Notes: a model not told the origin generated them from the sequence alone. DNA of 64,000 nucleotides from Streptomyces sp. TLI_171 (GCF_003610255.1 NZ_RAPS01000001.1:6413001-6477000); one strand, 5' to 3'; shown: positions 54,206 through 63,196, numbered from the stretch's first letter. Program-made: numbers and translations.

Positions 54206-54982
54206 CTACTTGTTGGTGAAGTCGGGGCGGCGCTTCTCGGCGAAGGCGGCCATGCCTTCCTTCTGGTCGGCGGTGGCGAAGGCGGCGTGGAAGAGGCGGC
54301 GCTCGAACCGGACGCCCTCGGCGAGGGTGGTCTCGAAGGCGCGGTTGACGGACTCCTTCATCATGACGGCGGCGGGCAGCGACATCGCGGCCACCGTCTC
54401 CGCCACGGTCAGGGCCTCGGTGAGCAGCTGGTCGGCGGGGACGATGCGGGAGACCAGGCCGGCGCGTTCGGCTTCCTCGGCGGGCATCATGCGGCCGGTC
54501 AGGCAGAGGTCCATGGCCTTGGCCTTGCCGACGGCGCGGGTGAGGCGCTGCGAGCCGCCGATGCCGGGGATGACGCCGAGCTTGATCTCCGGCTGGCCGA
54601 ACCTGGCGGTGTCGGCGGCGATCAGGATGTCGCAGAGCATCGCCAACTCGCAGCCGCCGCCGAGCGCGTAGCCGGCGACGGCGGCGACCACGGGCTTGCG
54701 GAGGCGGCCGAGCTCGTCCCAGGGGCCGAGCCAGTCGTCGAGGTAGACGTCCGGGAAGCGGTTGTCCTGCATCTCCTTGATGTCGGCGCCGGCGGCGAAG
54801 GCCTTCTCGGACCCGGTGACCACCAGCGCGCCGATCTCCGGGTCGCGGTCGAAGGCCTTCGCCGCCGCCACCACCTCGTTCATCAGCTCGGTGTTGAGCG
54901 CGTTGAGCGCCTCGGGACGGTTGAGGGTGATGATGCCGACCCGGCCCTTGCGGTCGACCAGGATCGTCCTGTACTCGGTCAT
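54206..54982 (-). CDS. Enoyl-CoA hydratase (crotonase family)
   Basis: A 258-residue crotonase with NRPEALNALN, the oxyanion region AFAAGADIKEM, the active-site GGGCELAMLCD and PEIKLGVIPGIGGSQRL. Both catalytic Glu positions of enoyl-CoA hydratase (in the PEIKLGVIPG region and the preceding GCELA) are in place. It hydrates trans-2-enoyl-CoA in beta-oxidation. It follows the HIBCH-like gene on the same strand by 95 bp. Confidence 0.93.
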   Translation of the reverse strand: MTEYRTILVDRKGRVGIITLNRPEALNALNTELMNEVVAAAKAFDRDPEIGALVVTGSEKAFAAGADIKEMQDNRFPDVYLDDWLGPWDELGRLRKPVVAAVAGYALGGGCELAMLCDILIAADTARFGQPEIKLGVIPGIGGSQRLTRAVGKAKAMDLCLTGRMMPAEEAERAGLVSRIVPADQLLTEALTVAETVAAMSLPAAVMMKESVNRAFETTLAEGVRFERRLFHAAFATADQKEGMAAFAEKRRPDFTNK

Positions 54983-55077
54983 CGCCGCTTATCCTCTCCA
55001 CGCTGAGCGGAACTCTGACGGTGCATACGATCTCCGAACGCCGCCCCGGATGCCAGTCTCGACAGGCGAGACGATGG

Positions 55078-56112
55078 TCACCTCGACAGCCGCAGGTCAC
55101 CGCCCTCGGGGACGGCGAAGAAGCGTTCGACGTCGGCGGCGGTCACCTCGGCGAGGGCCGCGGGCCGCCACTGCGGGTTGCGGTCCTTGTCGACGACCTG
55201 GGCGCGGATCCCCTCGACCAGGTCGTGGTGGGCGAGGGCGGCGCAGGAGATCCGGTACTCCTGGTCGAGGGCGGCGGCCAGCGAGGGCAGCGCGCGGGCC
55301 CGGCGCAGCGCGGCCAGGGTGACCTTGAGCATGGTCGGGGACTTGGCGTGCAGCTGCTCCGCGGCGTCCTTGGCGGCCGGCAGGCCGGTGGCCTCCAGCC
55401 GCGCCAGGATCTCCTCGACGGTGTCGGCGGCGTAGCAGTGGTCGATCCACTCGCGCTGCTCGGCGAGTTCGGACGGCGGGGCGGGCTCGGCGAACGGCGT
55501 GATCGGCTCGCCGGCGGCGAGCGCCGCGGTGAGGGCGGGGAGCGCGGCGGAGCGGACGTAGTGGTCGGCGAAGCCGCAGTACACGGCGTCGGCGCCGGTC
55601 ATGGTGGCGGCGGTGAGGGCCAGGTGGGTGCCGAGCTCGCCGGGGGCGAGGGCCAGCAGGCGGCTGCCGCCGACGTCGGGGACCAGTCCGATCCGGGTCT
55701 CCGGCATGGCGACGGCGGAGCGTTCGGTGACCACCCGGACCGCGGCGTGCGCGGACAGGCCGACCCCGCCGCCCATGGTGATGCCGTCCATCAGCACCAC
55801 GTACGGCTTGGGGTAGCGGGAGATCAGCTCGTTGAGGGGGTACTCGACCCGGAAGAAGGCCCGGCCGCCGGCGCCGCCGAGCTTGGCGTCGTCGTGGATG
55901 GCGCGGATGTCGGCGCCCGCGCACAGGCCGCGCTCACCGGCGCCGGCGAGCAGGACGGCGGCGACCTCGGGGTCCTCGGCCCAGGCGTCCAGGGCGGCGC
56001 GGACGGTCTCCAGCATGGCGTGGGTGAGGGAGTTGAGGGCGCGCGGCCGGTTCAGGGTGATCCGGCCGAGGCGGCCGACCCGCTCGACCAGTACGTCCTG
56101 CTGCGTGTCCAT
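55078..56112 (-). CDS. 3-hydroxyisobutyryl-CoA hydrolase (crotonase family)
   Basis: A 344-residue crotonase-fold hydrolase: NRPRALNSLTHAML, GLCAGADIRAIHDDAK, ITMGGGVGLSAHAAVRVVTE, PETRIGLVPDVGGSRLLA. The extra C-terminal helical third and the PxxG pattern distinguish HIBCH-type hydrolases from hydratases. In valine breakdown it releases 3-hydroxyisobutyrate. The ATG at 56112 has GGGAGCGG. With the downstream enoyl-CoA hydratase it forms a short catabolic operon. Confidence 0.9.
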   Translation of the reverse strand: MDTQQDVLVERVGRLGRITLNRPRALNSLTHAMLETVRAALDAWAEDPEVAAVLLAGAGERGLCAGADIRAIHDDAKLGGAGGRAFFRVEYPLNELISRYPKPYVVLMDGITMGGGVGLSAHAAVRVVTERSAVAMPETRIGLVPDVGGSRLLALAPGELGTHLALTAATMTGADAVYCGFADHYVRSAALPALTAALAAGEPITPFAEPAPPSELAEQREWIDHCYAADTVEEILARLEATGLPAAKDAAEQLHAKSPTMLKVTLAALRRARALPSLAAALDQEYRISCAALAHHDLVEGIRAQVVDKDRNPQWRPAALAEVTAADVERFFAVPEGGDLRLSR

Positions 56113-56158
56113 CGCCACCGCTCCCGTCCGGAAAGTACGAAGATTCCTGGTGTGCACC

Positions 56159-56195
56159 GTACCGGGCCCGCCGGGCGGGTCGGCGGGCCCGGTAC
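56159..56195 (-). terminator. Terminator of the small secreted peptide gene
   Basis: A perfect 14-bp stem (GTACCGGGCCCGCC and its complement) with a 9-nt loop lies 8 bases past the stop of the 64-codon gene and upstream of the HIBCH start. Confidence 0.85.
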
Positions 56196-56202
56196 GACGG
56201 GG

Positions 56203-56397
56203 TCAGCAGGGCCGCAGCGGAGTGGTGAGCAGGACGACCCGGGGGGCGGGGGCGACCTCCTGCGGTGCGAAGCCGCAGAGCAGCACCGGGCGGGCGGCGC
56301 CGGGGGCGAGCGGCATCGCCTGGGTCTGCGGGACGGGCATCAACAGGTTGGCGGCGGCGAGCGCGGCTCCGCAGACCAGGGTGCGCAGCTTCATCAT
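56203..56397 (-). CDS. Small secreted peptide precursor, 64 aa
   Basis: The 64-codon gene has a GGAGGACC ribosome site, a signal peptide (MMKLRTLVCGAALAAANLLM, cleavage probably after TQA) and a mature part of about 37 residues ending LLTTPLRPC with two Cys. No family is recognised. A strong terminator follows and it is flanked by another hairpin, so it is its own unit. It could be a small secreted structural or signalling peptide. Confidence 0.65.
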   Translation of the reverse strand: MMKLRTLVCGAALAAANLLMPVPQTQAMPLAPGAARPVLLCGFAPQEVAPAPRVVLLTTPLRPC

Positions 56398-56556
56398 CGG
56401 GGGTCCTCCGGGGAGAGAGTTGTCCGCAAACGGTCGCGGCCTCTCCCTTCGGCGCCGGGCGTGGGCGGCCCGGCTCGGGGGGAGGTCGCTGGGTGTGCGT
56501 CAACTTCTAGCGGCGGGCGCGTCCGCGGCCCCGGAATCTCACCCGTGTGGCGGCGT

Positions 56557-56587
56557 GCTGCGGGCGCGCCGTTGACGCGCCCGCAGC
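56557..56587 (-). terminator. Terminator of the homogentisate operon
   Basis: A perfect 12-bp stem (GCTGCGGGCGCG and its complement) with a 7-nt loop lies 28 bases past the fahA stop. Confidence 0.85.
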
Positions 56588-56614
56588 CTGACGGAGGATC
56601 AGCTGCTCAGTGGC

Positions 56615-57835
56615 TCAGCCGATGATCCGTCCGGTGACCTCGCCGAAGCCGACCCGCAGGCCCCCCGGCCCGGGGGCGGTGGCGGTGATGGACACCTCGT
56701 CGCCGTCCTCCAGGAAGGTGCGGGAGGTGCCGTCGGGGAACTTGAGCGGGTGCTCGCCGTTCCAGGTCAGTTCGATGAGCGCGCCGCGGGTGTCCGGCTC
56801 GGGGCCGGAGACCGTGCCGGAGGCGTACAGGTCGCCGGTGCGCAGGCTCGCGCCGTTGGCGGTGAGGTGGGCCAGCTGCTGGGCGGCGGTCCAGTACATG
56901 GTGGCGAACGGCGGCCGGGAGATGCGGCGGCCGTTGAGCGACACCTCCATCGCCAGGTCCAGGCCCCAGGGCTCGGCGGCCCGGTCGTCCAGGTAGGGCA
57001 GCGGTTCGACGTCGCGGACCGGCGGGGCGACCCGGGCGTGCTGCAGGGCGTCCAGCGGGACCACCCAGGGGGAGACCGAGGTGGCGAAGGACTTGCCGAG
57101 GAACGGGCCGAGCGGCACGTACTCCCAGGCCTGGATGTCGCGCGCCGACCAGTCGTTGAGCAGGCAGACGCCGAACACGTGCTCGGCGAAGTCGGCGAGC
57201 GCGACGGGGGCGCCCATGGCGCTGGGCGTGCCGACCACGAACGCGACCTCCGCCTCGATGTCCAGGCGGCGGGTCGGGCCGTGGTCCGGCGCGGCGTCGG
57301 CGGGGGCCTTGCGCTGGCCGTGCGGGCGGGTCACGGGGGTGCCGGAGACCACGACGGTGCCCGCCCGGCCGTGGTAACCGATCGGCAGGTGCTTCCAGTT
57401 GGGGGTGAGCGGCTCCTGGCCCGGGCGGAAGATCTTGCCCAGGTTGGTGGCGTGGTGCTCGGAGGCGTAGAAGTCGACGTAGTCGGCGACCTCGAACGGC
57501 AGGTGCAGCTCCACGTCGGCCAGGTCCAGCAGACAGCGCTCGACGGCCGGGCGGTGGGCGGCGTCGGTGAGCCACTCGGTGACTGCTCCGCGCGCCGCCT
57601 GCCAGGTCGAACGCCCGGACGCCATCAGCGGGTTGAGGCTCTCGGCGTCCAGCAGCGCGGACGGGCTGCCGACCGCCCGGGCGGCCGCGCCGGCGTCCAG
57701 CACCCGCTCGCCGATCCGGACGCCGATCCGCCGCAGGCCGGGCCGGTCGGCGGCGGTGAACACTCCGTAGGGGAGGTTGTGCACGCCGAACGGCGAGTCT
57801 TCGGGCAGGTCGAGCCAGGTCGCGGTGGTGCTCAA
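56615..57835 (-). CDS. fahA: Fumarylacetoacetase
   Basis: A 406-residue FAH enzyme: the start WLDLPEDSPFGVHNLPYGVF is diagnostic, followed by DFYASEHHATNLG and NWKHLPIGYHGRAGTVV (the metal-binding Asp/Glu pocket and catalytic His), then DIEAEVAFVVG. It splits fumarylacetoacetate into fumarate and acetoacetate. The TTG at 57835 overlaps the upstream stop by four bases (TTGA) behind a GGAG site, so it is translationally coupled. Confidence 0.95.
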   Translation of the reverse strand: MSTTATWLDLPEDSPFGVHNLPYGVFTAADRPGLRRIGVRIGERVLDAGAAARAVGSPSALLDAESLNPLMASGRSTWQAARGAVTEWLTDAAHRPAVERCLLDLADVELHLPFEVADYVDFYASEHHATNLGKIFRPGQEPLTPNWKHLPIGYHGRAGTVVVSGTPVTRPHGQRKAPADAAPDHGPTRRLDIEAEVAFVVGTPSAMGAPVALADFAEHVFGVCLLNDWSARDIQAWEYVPLGPFLGKSFATSVSPWVVPLDALQHARVAPPVRDVEPLPYLDDRAAEPWGLDLAMEVSLNGRRISRPPFATMYWTAAQQLAHLTANGASLRTGDLYASGTVSGPEPDTRGALIELTWNGEHPLKFPDGTSRTFLEDGDEVSITATAPGPGGLRVGFGEVTGRIIG

Positions 57836-58626
57836 GAGGTCTCCAGGAGGCCGAGTCGGGCGAGGTCTTCCAGCGGCTCGGCGATGCTACAGGTGCCGAA
57901 CGAGGTGAAGGCGTGTCGGATCCGGCCGACCTGATGCTCCGTCAGCGACTCGACAGCGGTGGCGAGTCGGGCCCCGTCCCGTTCGGCGAGCAGCTCGGTG
58001 GCCCGCGCCCGGTCGGAAGTCCCGGCCGCCAGCAGCAGGTTGAGGAAGCCGTGGTGCTCGTAGCCGGTGCCGAGGTCGGTGTGCCGCACCGCGTTGTGCA
58101 GGCCCGCCGTGCACTTGTACGGCAGCGAGCGCTCGGCGCAGCCCACCAGGAAGTCGGCGAGCTCCGTCACCGACGGGAAGGCGGCGTGACCGAGGCCGCC
58201 GGTGCGGTACTTGGCGCGGTAGCGGGTGCCGGCCAGGGCGTCCAGGCCGTCCGCGAGGGCGGCCGATCGGGGCAGCTCGACGGCCGCCCCGACCCCGTCC
58301 GGCAGCAGCGCGTCCAGCTCGGCCACCGCCGCCCGGACGTCCTCGCCCGCCGCGTACTCGACGGTGGCGACGGTCAGCCCGTCGGCGGCCTTCAACGCCT
58401 CCGCCAGCCGGCCGCTCGGCACCACCAGGCCGACGGCGAACTCCGGTTCCAGCGCGCGCAGTTCGGCCAGCCGGTCGACGGGCGCCAGCAGCGGGCCGAC
58501 CGCCCCGGCGTACGGGGCGGCGCGGTGCGCCCGGTGCGCGGGGACGGCCTCGGCCAGCGGCAGGTCGCCGGGCGGGAAGACCGCCGCGTCGTCGAACAGC
58601 CCCCGGTACAGCTCGGGTACGTTCAT
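57832..58626 (-). CDS. Unknown conserved protein of the homogentisate operon
   Basis: The 264-residue soluble protein begins MNVPELYRGLFDDAAVFPPGD and has conserved-looking blocks KYRTGGLGHAAFPSV, ERSLPYKCTAGLHNAVRHTD and FTSFGTCSIAEPLEDL. It has no signal peptide or membrane helix. The ATG overlaps the hmgA stop (ATGA) and its own stop overlaps the fahA start, so it must be co-translated with both. A role in homogentisate handling, such as maleylacetoacetate isomerisation, is possible, since no isomerase gene is present; this is inference. Confidence 0.85.
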   Translation of the reverse strand: MNVPELYRGLFDDAAVFPPGDLPLAEAVPAHRAHRAAPYAGAVGPLLAPVDRLAELRALEPEFAVGLVVPSGRLAEALKAADGLTVATVEYAAGEDVRAAVAELDALLPDGVGAAVELPRSAALADGLDALAGTRYRAKYRTGGLGHAAFPSVTELADFLVGCAERSLPYKCTAGLHNAVRHTDLGTGYEHHGFLNLLLAAGTSDRARATELLAERDGARLATAVESLTEHQVGRIRHAFTSFGTCSIAEPLEDLARLGLLETS

Positions 58627-59810
58627 CGCCTCGCCCAGGTCCACGCGTAGTTCGGGTCCTCGCTGGCGGTGGCGGCCTCGCCGAGCTCCAGCGGGCGGAA
58701 GGTGTCCACCATCACCGCCAGCTCGTCGAAGAACTCCACGCCGATCGAGCGCTCGTAGGCGCCCGGCTGCGGGCCGTGGGTGTGGCCGCCCGGGTGCAGC
58801 GAGATCGACCCCTGTCCGATGCCGGAGCCCTTGCGGGCTTCGTAGTTGCCGCCGCAGTAGAACATCACCTCGTCACTGTCCACGTTCGCGTGGTAGTACG
58901 GGACGGGGATCGACAGCGGGTGGTAGTCCACCTTGCGCGGCACGAAGTTGCAGATCACGAAGTTGTTGCCCTCGAACACCTGGTGGGCCGGCGGGGGCTG
59001 GTGCACCCGCCCGGTGATCGGCTCGAAGTCCGCGACGTTGAACGCGTACGGGTACAGGCACCCGTCCCAGCCCACCACGTCGAACGGGTGGTTCGGCACC
59101 GTGTAGCGCGTGCCCACCACGCCGTTCGTACCGCGGTGCTTGACCAGCACGTCCACCTCGCCGCCGTCCACCAGCAGCGGGCCGTCCGGCCCGCGCAGGT
59201 CCCGTTCGCAGTACGGCGCGTGCTCCAGCAGCTGGCCGTACTTGGACAGGTAGCGGCGGGCCGGGGTGATGTGGCTGTTGGCCTCGATGCAGTACGCCCG
59301 CAGCGGCGCCCCGCCGGTCGGCACCCAGCGGTGGGTGGTGGCCCGCGGGATCACCACGTAGTCGCCCTGGCCGACCGTCAGCGAGCCGAACACCGTCTCC
59401 AGCTCGGCCGTTCCGGACTCCACGTACACGCACTCGTCGCCCAGGCCGTTGCGGTACAGCTCGCTGGGCGCGCCCGCCGCCACGTAGGAGATCCGCACGT
59501 CCGCGTTGCCGAGCACCAGCCGGCGGCCGGTGACGGCGTCCGCGGACTTCCACTCCTCGCCGGGGAACAGCTCGTGCAGCTTCAGGTGGCGGGGGAGCAG
59601 CGGGAGGTTGGCGGTGGTGGACTGGTCCGGCAGCTCCCACACCGAGGCGGCCGTCACCGCCGAGGGGATGTGCCGGTGGTACAGCAGCGAGGAGTCCGAG
59701 AAGAAGCCCTCCTCGCCCATCAACTCCTCGTAGTAGAGGCCCCCCTCGGGGGTGCGGTGCTGGGTGTGCCGCTTGGGCGGCACCGAGCCCAGCTGCCGGT
59801 AGTACGCCAT
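58623..59810 (-). CDS. hmgA: Homogentisate 1,2-dioxygenase
   Basis: A 395-residue cupin dioxygenase: YYRQLGSVPPKRHTQHR start, YVESGTAELETVFGSLTVGQ, the metal site HTHGPQPGAYERSIG and the family's FVPRKVDYHPLSIPVPYYH. It opens the ring of homogentisate with Fe(II) and O2. The ATG at 59810 has GGGAGAAG. It lies 35 bp after hppD and overlaps the next gene (ATGA). Confidence 0.95.
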   Translation of the reverse strand: MAYYRQLGSVPPKRHTQHRTPEGGLYYEELMGEEGFFSDSSLLYHRHIPSAVTAASVWELPDQSTTANLPLLPRHLKLHELFPGEEWKSADAVTGRRLVLGNADVRISYVAAGAPSELYRNGLGDECVYVESGTAELETVFGSLTVGQGDYVVIPRATTHRWVPTGGAPLRAYCIEANSHITPARRYLSKYGQLLEHAPYCERDLRGPDGPLLVDGGEVDVLVKHRGTNGVVGTRYTVPNHPFDVVGWDGCLYPYAFNVADFEPITGRVHQPPPAHQVFEGNNFVICNFVPRKVDYHPLSIPVPYYHANVDSDEVMFYCGGNYEARKGSGIGQGSISLHPGGHTHGPQPGAYERSIGVEFFDELAVMVDTFRPLELGEAATASEDPNYAWTWARR

Positions 59811-59845
59811 CGTCCCGCTTCTCCCTGTCGCCCTCGAAGTGCCGG

Positions 59846-61057
59846 TCAGAGGTTGCCGCGCCGGTCCTGCTCGCGCTCGATGGCCTCGAAGAGGGCCTTG
59901 AAGTTGCCCTTGCCGAAGCCCAGCGAGCCGTGCCGCTCGATGAACTCGTAGAACACGGTCGGCCGGTCGCCGATCGGCTTGGTGAAGATCTGCAGCAGGT
60001 AGCCGTCCTCGTCGCGGTCCACCAGGATGCCGCGCGACTTCAGCTCCTCGATCGGGACCCGCACCTTGCCGATGCGCTCGCGCAGCTCCGGGTCGTCGTA
60101 GTAGGAGTCCGGGGTGTTCAGGAACTCCACGCCGCGCGAGCGCAGCACGTCGACCGTGGTGAGGATGTCGTTGGTGGCCAGCGCCATGTGCTGGCAGCCC
60201 GGGCCGGTGTAGAACTCCAGGTACTCGTCGATCTGCGACTTCTTCTTGGCGACGGCCGGCTCGTTCAGCGGGAACTTCACCCGGTGGTTGCCGCTCGCCA
60301 CCACCTTCGACATCAGCGCCGAGTAGTCGGTGGCGATGTCGTCGCCGACGAACTCCGCCATGTTCACGAAACCCATCACGCGGTTGTAGAAGGACACCCA
60401 CTCGTCCATCTTGCCCAGCTCGACGTTGCCCACCGCGTGGTCCAGCGCCTGGAACAGCCGCTTCGGCGCGCCCGCCGGCCGGACCACCGTCGACTCGCGC
60501 GCCACGTAGCCCGGCAGGTACGGGCCGGTGTAGCGGGAGCGGTCGACCAGGGTGTGCCGGGTCTCGCCGTAGGCGGCGATCGCCGCGCGCCGCACGGTGC
60601 CGTGCTCGTCCGAGACGTCGTTCGGCTCCTCCAGGATCGTGGCCCCCTGGGCGCGGGCGTGCGCGATGCACTTGTCGACGTCCGGGACCTCCATCGCCAG
60701 GTCCACCACGCCGTCGCCGTGGCGGCGGTGGTGGTCCAGCAGCGGGCTGTCCGGCGACACCCCGCCCTTGATCACGAACCGGCAGGAGCCGGAGCGCAGC
60801 ACGAACGCCTTCCGGTCGCGGCGGCCGGTCTCCGGGCCCGAGTACGCCACCAGCTCCATGCCGAACACGGCCTGGTAGAACTGCGCCGTCTGGGTCGCGT
60901 TGCCGACCACGAAGACCACCGCGTCCTGCGCGGTGACCGGGAACGGGTCGGTCGTGGCGTCGTACTCGACCAGGCCCACCAGGGTGCGCAGCTGCTCGGC
61001 CGTCAGTCCGGCCTCCAGCTCTTCGGGGGTCAGTTCCACAGCGGCGTCGGCGGTCAT
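59846..61057 (-). CDS. hppD: 4-hydroxyphenylpyruvate dioxygenase
   Basis: The 403-residue HPPD has iron ligands His207 (LDHAVGNV), His290 (CQHMAL) and Glu371 (VFYEFIER), and the C-terminal helix FGKGNFKALFEAIEREQ. It turns 4-hydroxyphenylpyruvate into homogentisate. First gene of the operon; the ATG at 61057 has GGAGGAATG. A dyad upstream is the likely regulatory site. Confidence 0.96.
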   Translation of the reverse strand: MTADAAVELTPEELEAGLTAEQLRTLVGLVEYDATTDPFPVTAQDAVVFVVGNATQTAQFYQAVFGMELVAYSGPETGRRDRKAFVLRSGSCRFVIKGGVSPDSPLLDHHRRHGDGVVDLAMEVPDVDKCIAHARAQGATILEEPNDVSDEHGTVRRAAIAAYGETRHTLVDRSRYTGPYLPGYVARESTVVRPAGAPKRLFQALDHAVGNVELGKMDEWVSFYNRVMGFVNMAEFVGDDIATDYSALMSKVVASGNHRVKFPLNEPAVAKKKSQIDEYLEFYTGPGCQHMALATNDILTTVDVLRSRGVEFLNTPDSYYDDPELRERIGKVRVPIEELKSRGILVDRDEDGYLLQIFTKPIGDRPTVFYEFIERHGSLGFGKGNFKALFEAIEREQDRRGNL

Positions 61058-61135
61058 CGGTGCATTCCTCCACGTCGAGGTCGGTTGCGCAGAGCTTGCT
61101 CCTGCTCGGTGAGGTGGGCAACAGGTCCGATTCCG

Positions 61136-61163
61136 GCTGCTCAATGTGTACAAGATGAGCAGC
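61136..61163. promoter_or_regulatory. Operator-like dyad upstream of hppD
   Basis: GCTGCTCA and TGAGCAGC arms with a 12-base spacer lie 79 bp before the hppD start. In other streptomycetes hppD is next to an AsnC/Lrp regulator gene; here the neighbour is a hydrolase, so the regulator must be elsewhere. Confidence 0.6.
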
Positions 61164-61191
61164 GGTGCGGGGTCATGACCGGGCGGATTGT

Positions 61192-62502
61192 TCAGTGATT
61201 CCCCCGATCGCCGCCCGGCCGGCCGTCCGCACCCGCCGTGAGGTGGTGGACGAACCACTGTGCGGCGAGCTCCGCGACCACCTCCAACGCGCCCGGCTCC
61301 TCGAACAGGTGGCCGGCGCCGGGCACGATCTGCAGCGCGGCCGGGCAGCGCAGCGCGGCCCTGGCCCGGCGGTTGAGCTCGACCACCTCCTCGTCCGCGC
61401 CGCCGACGATCAGCAGCGTCGGGGCCTCCACCTGCGGCAGCCGGGCCTCGGCGAGATCCGGGCGGCCGCCGCGCGAGACGATCGCCCCCGGGTCGACGCC
61501 CGGCTCGGCCGCGGCCCACAGCGCGGCCGCCGCGCCCGTGCTGGCGCCGAAGTACCCGAACGGCAGGCCGGTGAGCGCCGGGTGGTGGTTCAGCGCGTGG
61601 GTGGCCTCCACCAGGCGGCCGCCGAGCAGCCCGGGGTCGAACACCTTCCAGCGGTCGTCCGCCTCACGGGGCGTCAGCAGGTCGAACAGCACGGTGGCCA
61701 GGCCGTTGCCGTGCAGCTCCGCCGCCACCCGGCGGTTGCGCGGGCTGGCCCGGTTCGAGCCGCTGCCGTGCGCGAACAGCACCACCGCCGCGGCCCGGTC
61801 GGGCACCGCGACGGCGGCCGGGCCGGCCGCCAGCGGCAGTTCGTACTCCGTGACAAGGGGGGACCCGTGGTGCGCCGGCCGGTCCAGGGCGGCGATCACC
61901 TCGGCGTCGGTGGTCTGCCGGAAGTCGCGGTAGAACTCGCCGACGGCCAGGAACCGGGACGGCGCGTGCACCGCGACGTACTCGTCCGCCGCGCCGCCGA
62001 GCCGCGCCGTCCAGTCGTGCGGGGCGACCGGCACCGCCAGCACCACCCTGGCCGCGCCCCGCGCCCGGACGATCCGGCACGCCGCCAGCGCCGTCGACCC
62101 CGTCGCCACGCCGTCGTCCACCACCAGCACCGTCCGTCCGGCCAGCGGCAGCGGGGCGTGGCCCCGGCGGTACGCGGCGGCGCGGCGGGCCAGCTCCGCG
62201 CGCTCCCGGGCCTCGACGGCGGCGAACTCGTCCGCGGCGACGCCGACCGCGTCCACGATCTCCTGGTTGACCACCCGCGCGCCGTCCTCGCCGACCGCGC
62301 CCATCGCCAGCTCGGGCTGGCCCGGCGCGCCCACCTTCCGGATCACGCACACGTCCAGCGGGGTCCGCAGCGCCCGGGCGACCTCGGCCGCCACCGGCAC
62401 TCCGCCCCGCGGCAGTGCCACCACCACGGCATCGCGGAACTCGGCGGCGGCGAGGGCGGCCGCGAGACGTCGTCCCGCATCGGCCCGATCGGTGAACTGC
62501 AT
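61192..62502 (-). CDS. Phosphoribosyltransferase fused to dienelactone-hydrolase-like domain
   Basis: Residues 1-210 form a PRT domain: VVALPRGGVPVAAEVARAL and the PRPP motif VLVVDDGVATGSTALAACR. Residues 220-436 form an alpha/beta hydrolase: VLFAHGSGSNRASPRN, the elbow GYFGASTGAAAA and GAGHLFEEPGAL near the end. This fusion is seen in other actinobacteria; the substrate and logic are unknown. The ATG at 62502 has GAGAGG. It ends 28 bp beyond the hppD operator. Confidence 0.9.
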   Translation of the reverse strand: MQFTDRADAGRRLAAALAAAEFRDAVVVALPRGGVPVAAEVARALRTPLDVCVIRKVGAPGQPELAMGAVGEDGARVVNQEIVDAVGVAADEFAAVEARERAELARRAAAYRRGHAPLPLAGRTVLVVDDGVATGSTALAACRIVRARGAARVVLAVPVAPHDWTARLGGAADEYVAVHAPSRFLAVGEFYRDFRQTTDAEVIAALDRPAHHGSPLVTEYELPLAAGPAAVAVPDRAAAVVLFAHGSGSNRASPRNRRVAAELHGNGLATVLFDLLTPREADDRWKVFDPGLLGGRLVEATHALNHHPALTGLPFGYFGASTGAAAALWAAAEPGVDPGAIVSRGGRPDLAEARLPQVEAPTLLIVGGADEEVVELNRRARAALRCPAALQIVPGAGHLFEEPGALEVVAELAAQWFVHHLTAGADGRPGGDRGNH

Positions 62503-62656
62503 GGCGGAACCTCTCCGCTCTCCACGGTACGCGCGGGCGGGGTCCGGGGCAGGTCCCCGCCCGCTGACGCTCCGTCCGTCGGCGCTCGCGCTCCGCGTCC
62601 GCGAATTCCGGCAAGCGGAAAGATAAGTAGCGAATAAGGACAAACCGGTGGGTAGC

Positions 62657-62681
62657 GTTATTTATCGCTCCGAGCGGGTAG
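62657..62681 (+). promoter_or_regulatory. SigB-like stress promoter of the SPW gene
   Basis: GTTA at 62657-62660 and GGGTAG at 62676-62681 are spaced by 15 bases, close to the streptomycete SigB consensus (GNNTN14-16GGGTAY). The GTG start lies 45 bp downstream. Confidence 0.4.
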
Positions 62682-62725
62682 CGACCAGTTGGCTCGCATG
62701 TCCCGACTACGAGGAGGTGGTCCCG

Positions 62726-63175
62726 GTGTCGACCCAGCTACCGTCGGGTATGGAACACCATCCGGACATTCTGGCCCTGCGTGAGCAGGCTGAGCGCGTC
62801 ACCTCGACGACCGCAGGGCAGGGAACCGAGGCGCTGGCGATCTGTGCCGGGCTGTTCCTGGCGATCTCGCCGTGGGTGGTCGGCTACACCGGCTTCGCCG
62901 GGCTGACCGTCAGCAACCTGGTCCTCGGTATCGCCTACGCCGTCCTGATGGCCGGCTACGGCCCGGCCTTCGGCCGCACCCACGCCCGCGCCTGGGCCTG
63001 TGTGGCGATCGGCGCATGGACGGTCATCGCCCCGTGGGCCGTCAACGGCGGAGCGCACATCCGCCGGACGATCCTGACCAACGTGATCACAGGTGGCGTC
63101 ATGACCTGCCTGGCGCTGGCCGCAGTCGGCATGGCCTTCGCCGGGATGTCCGGCAGGGCGAGCCGCCGCGGCTGA
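62726..63175 (+). CDS. SPW repeat membrane protein
   Basis: The 149-residue protein has four hydrophobic helices in two halves, each with an SPW-type turn: ISPWVVGYTG and IAPWAVNGG. The family is common in streptomycetes; the function is unknown. The GTG at 62726 has GAGGAGG eight bases upstream and is preferred to an ATG-less upstream extension from 62648. Confidence 0.88.
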   Translation: MSTQLPSGMEHHPDILALREQAERVTSTTAGQGTEALAICAGLFLAISPWVVGYTGFAGLTVSNLVLGIAYAVLMAGYGPAFGRTHARAWACVAIGAWTVIAPWAVNGGAHIRRTILTNVITGGVMTCLALAAVGMAFAGMSGRASRRG

Positions 63176-63196
63176 CCCGTCCGTCGATCCACCACC

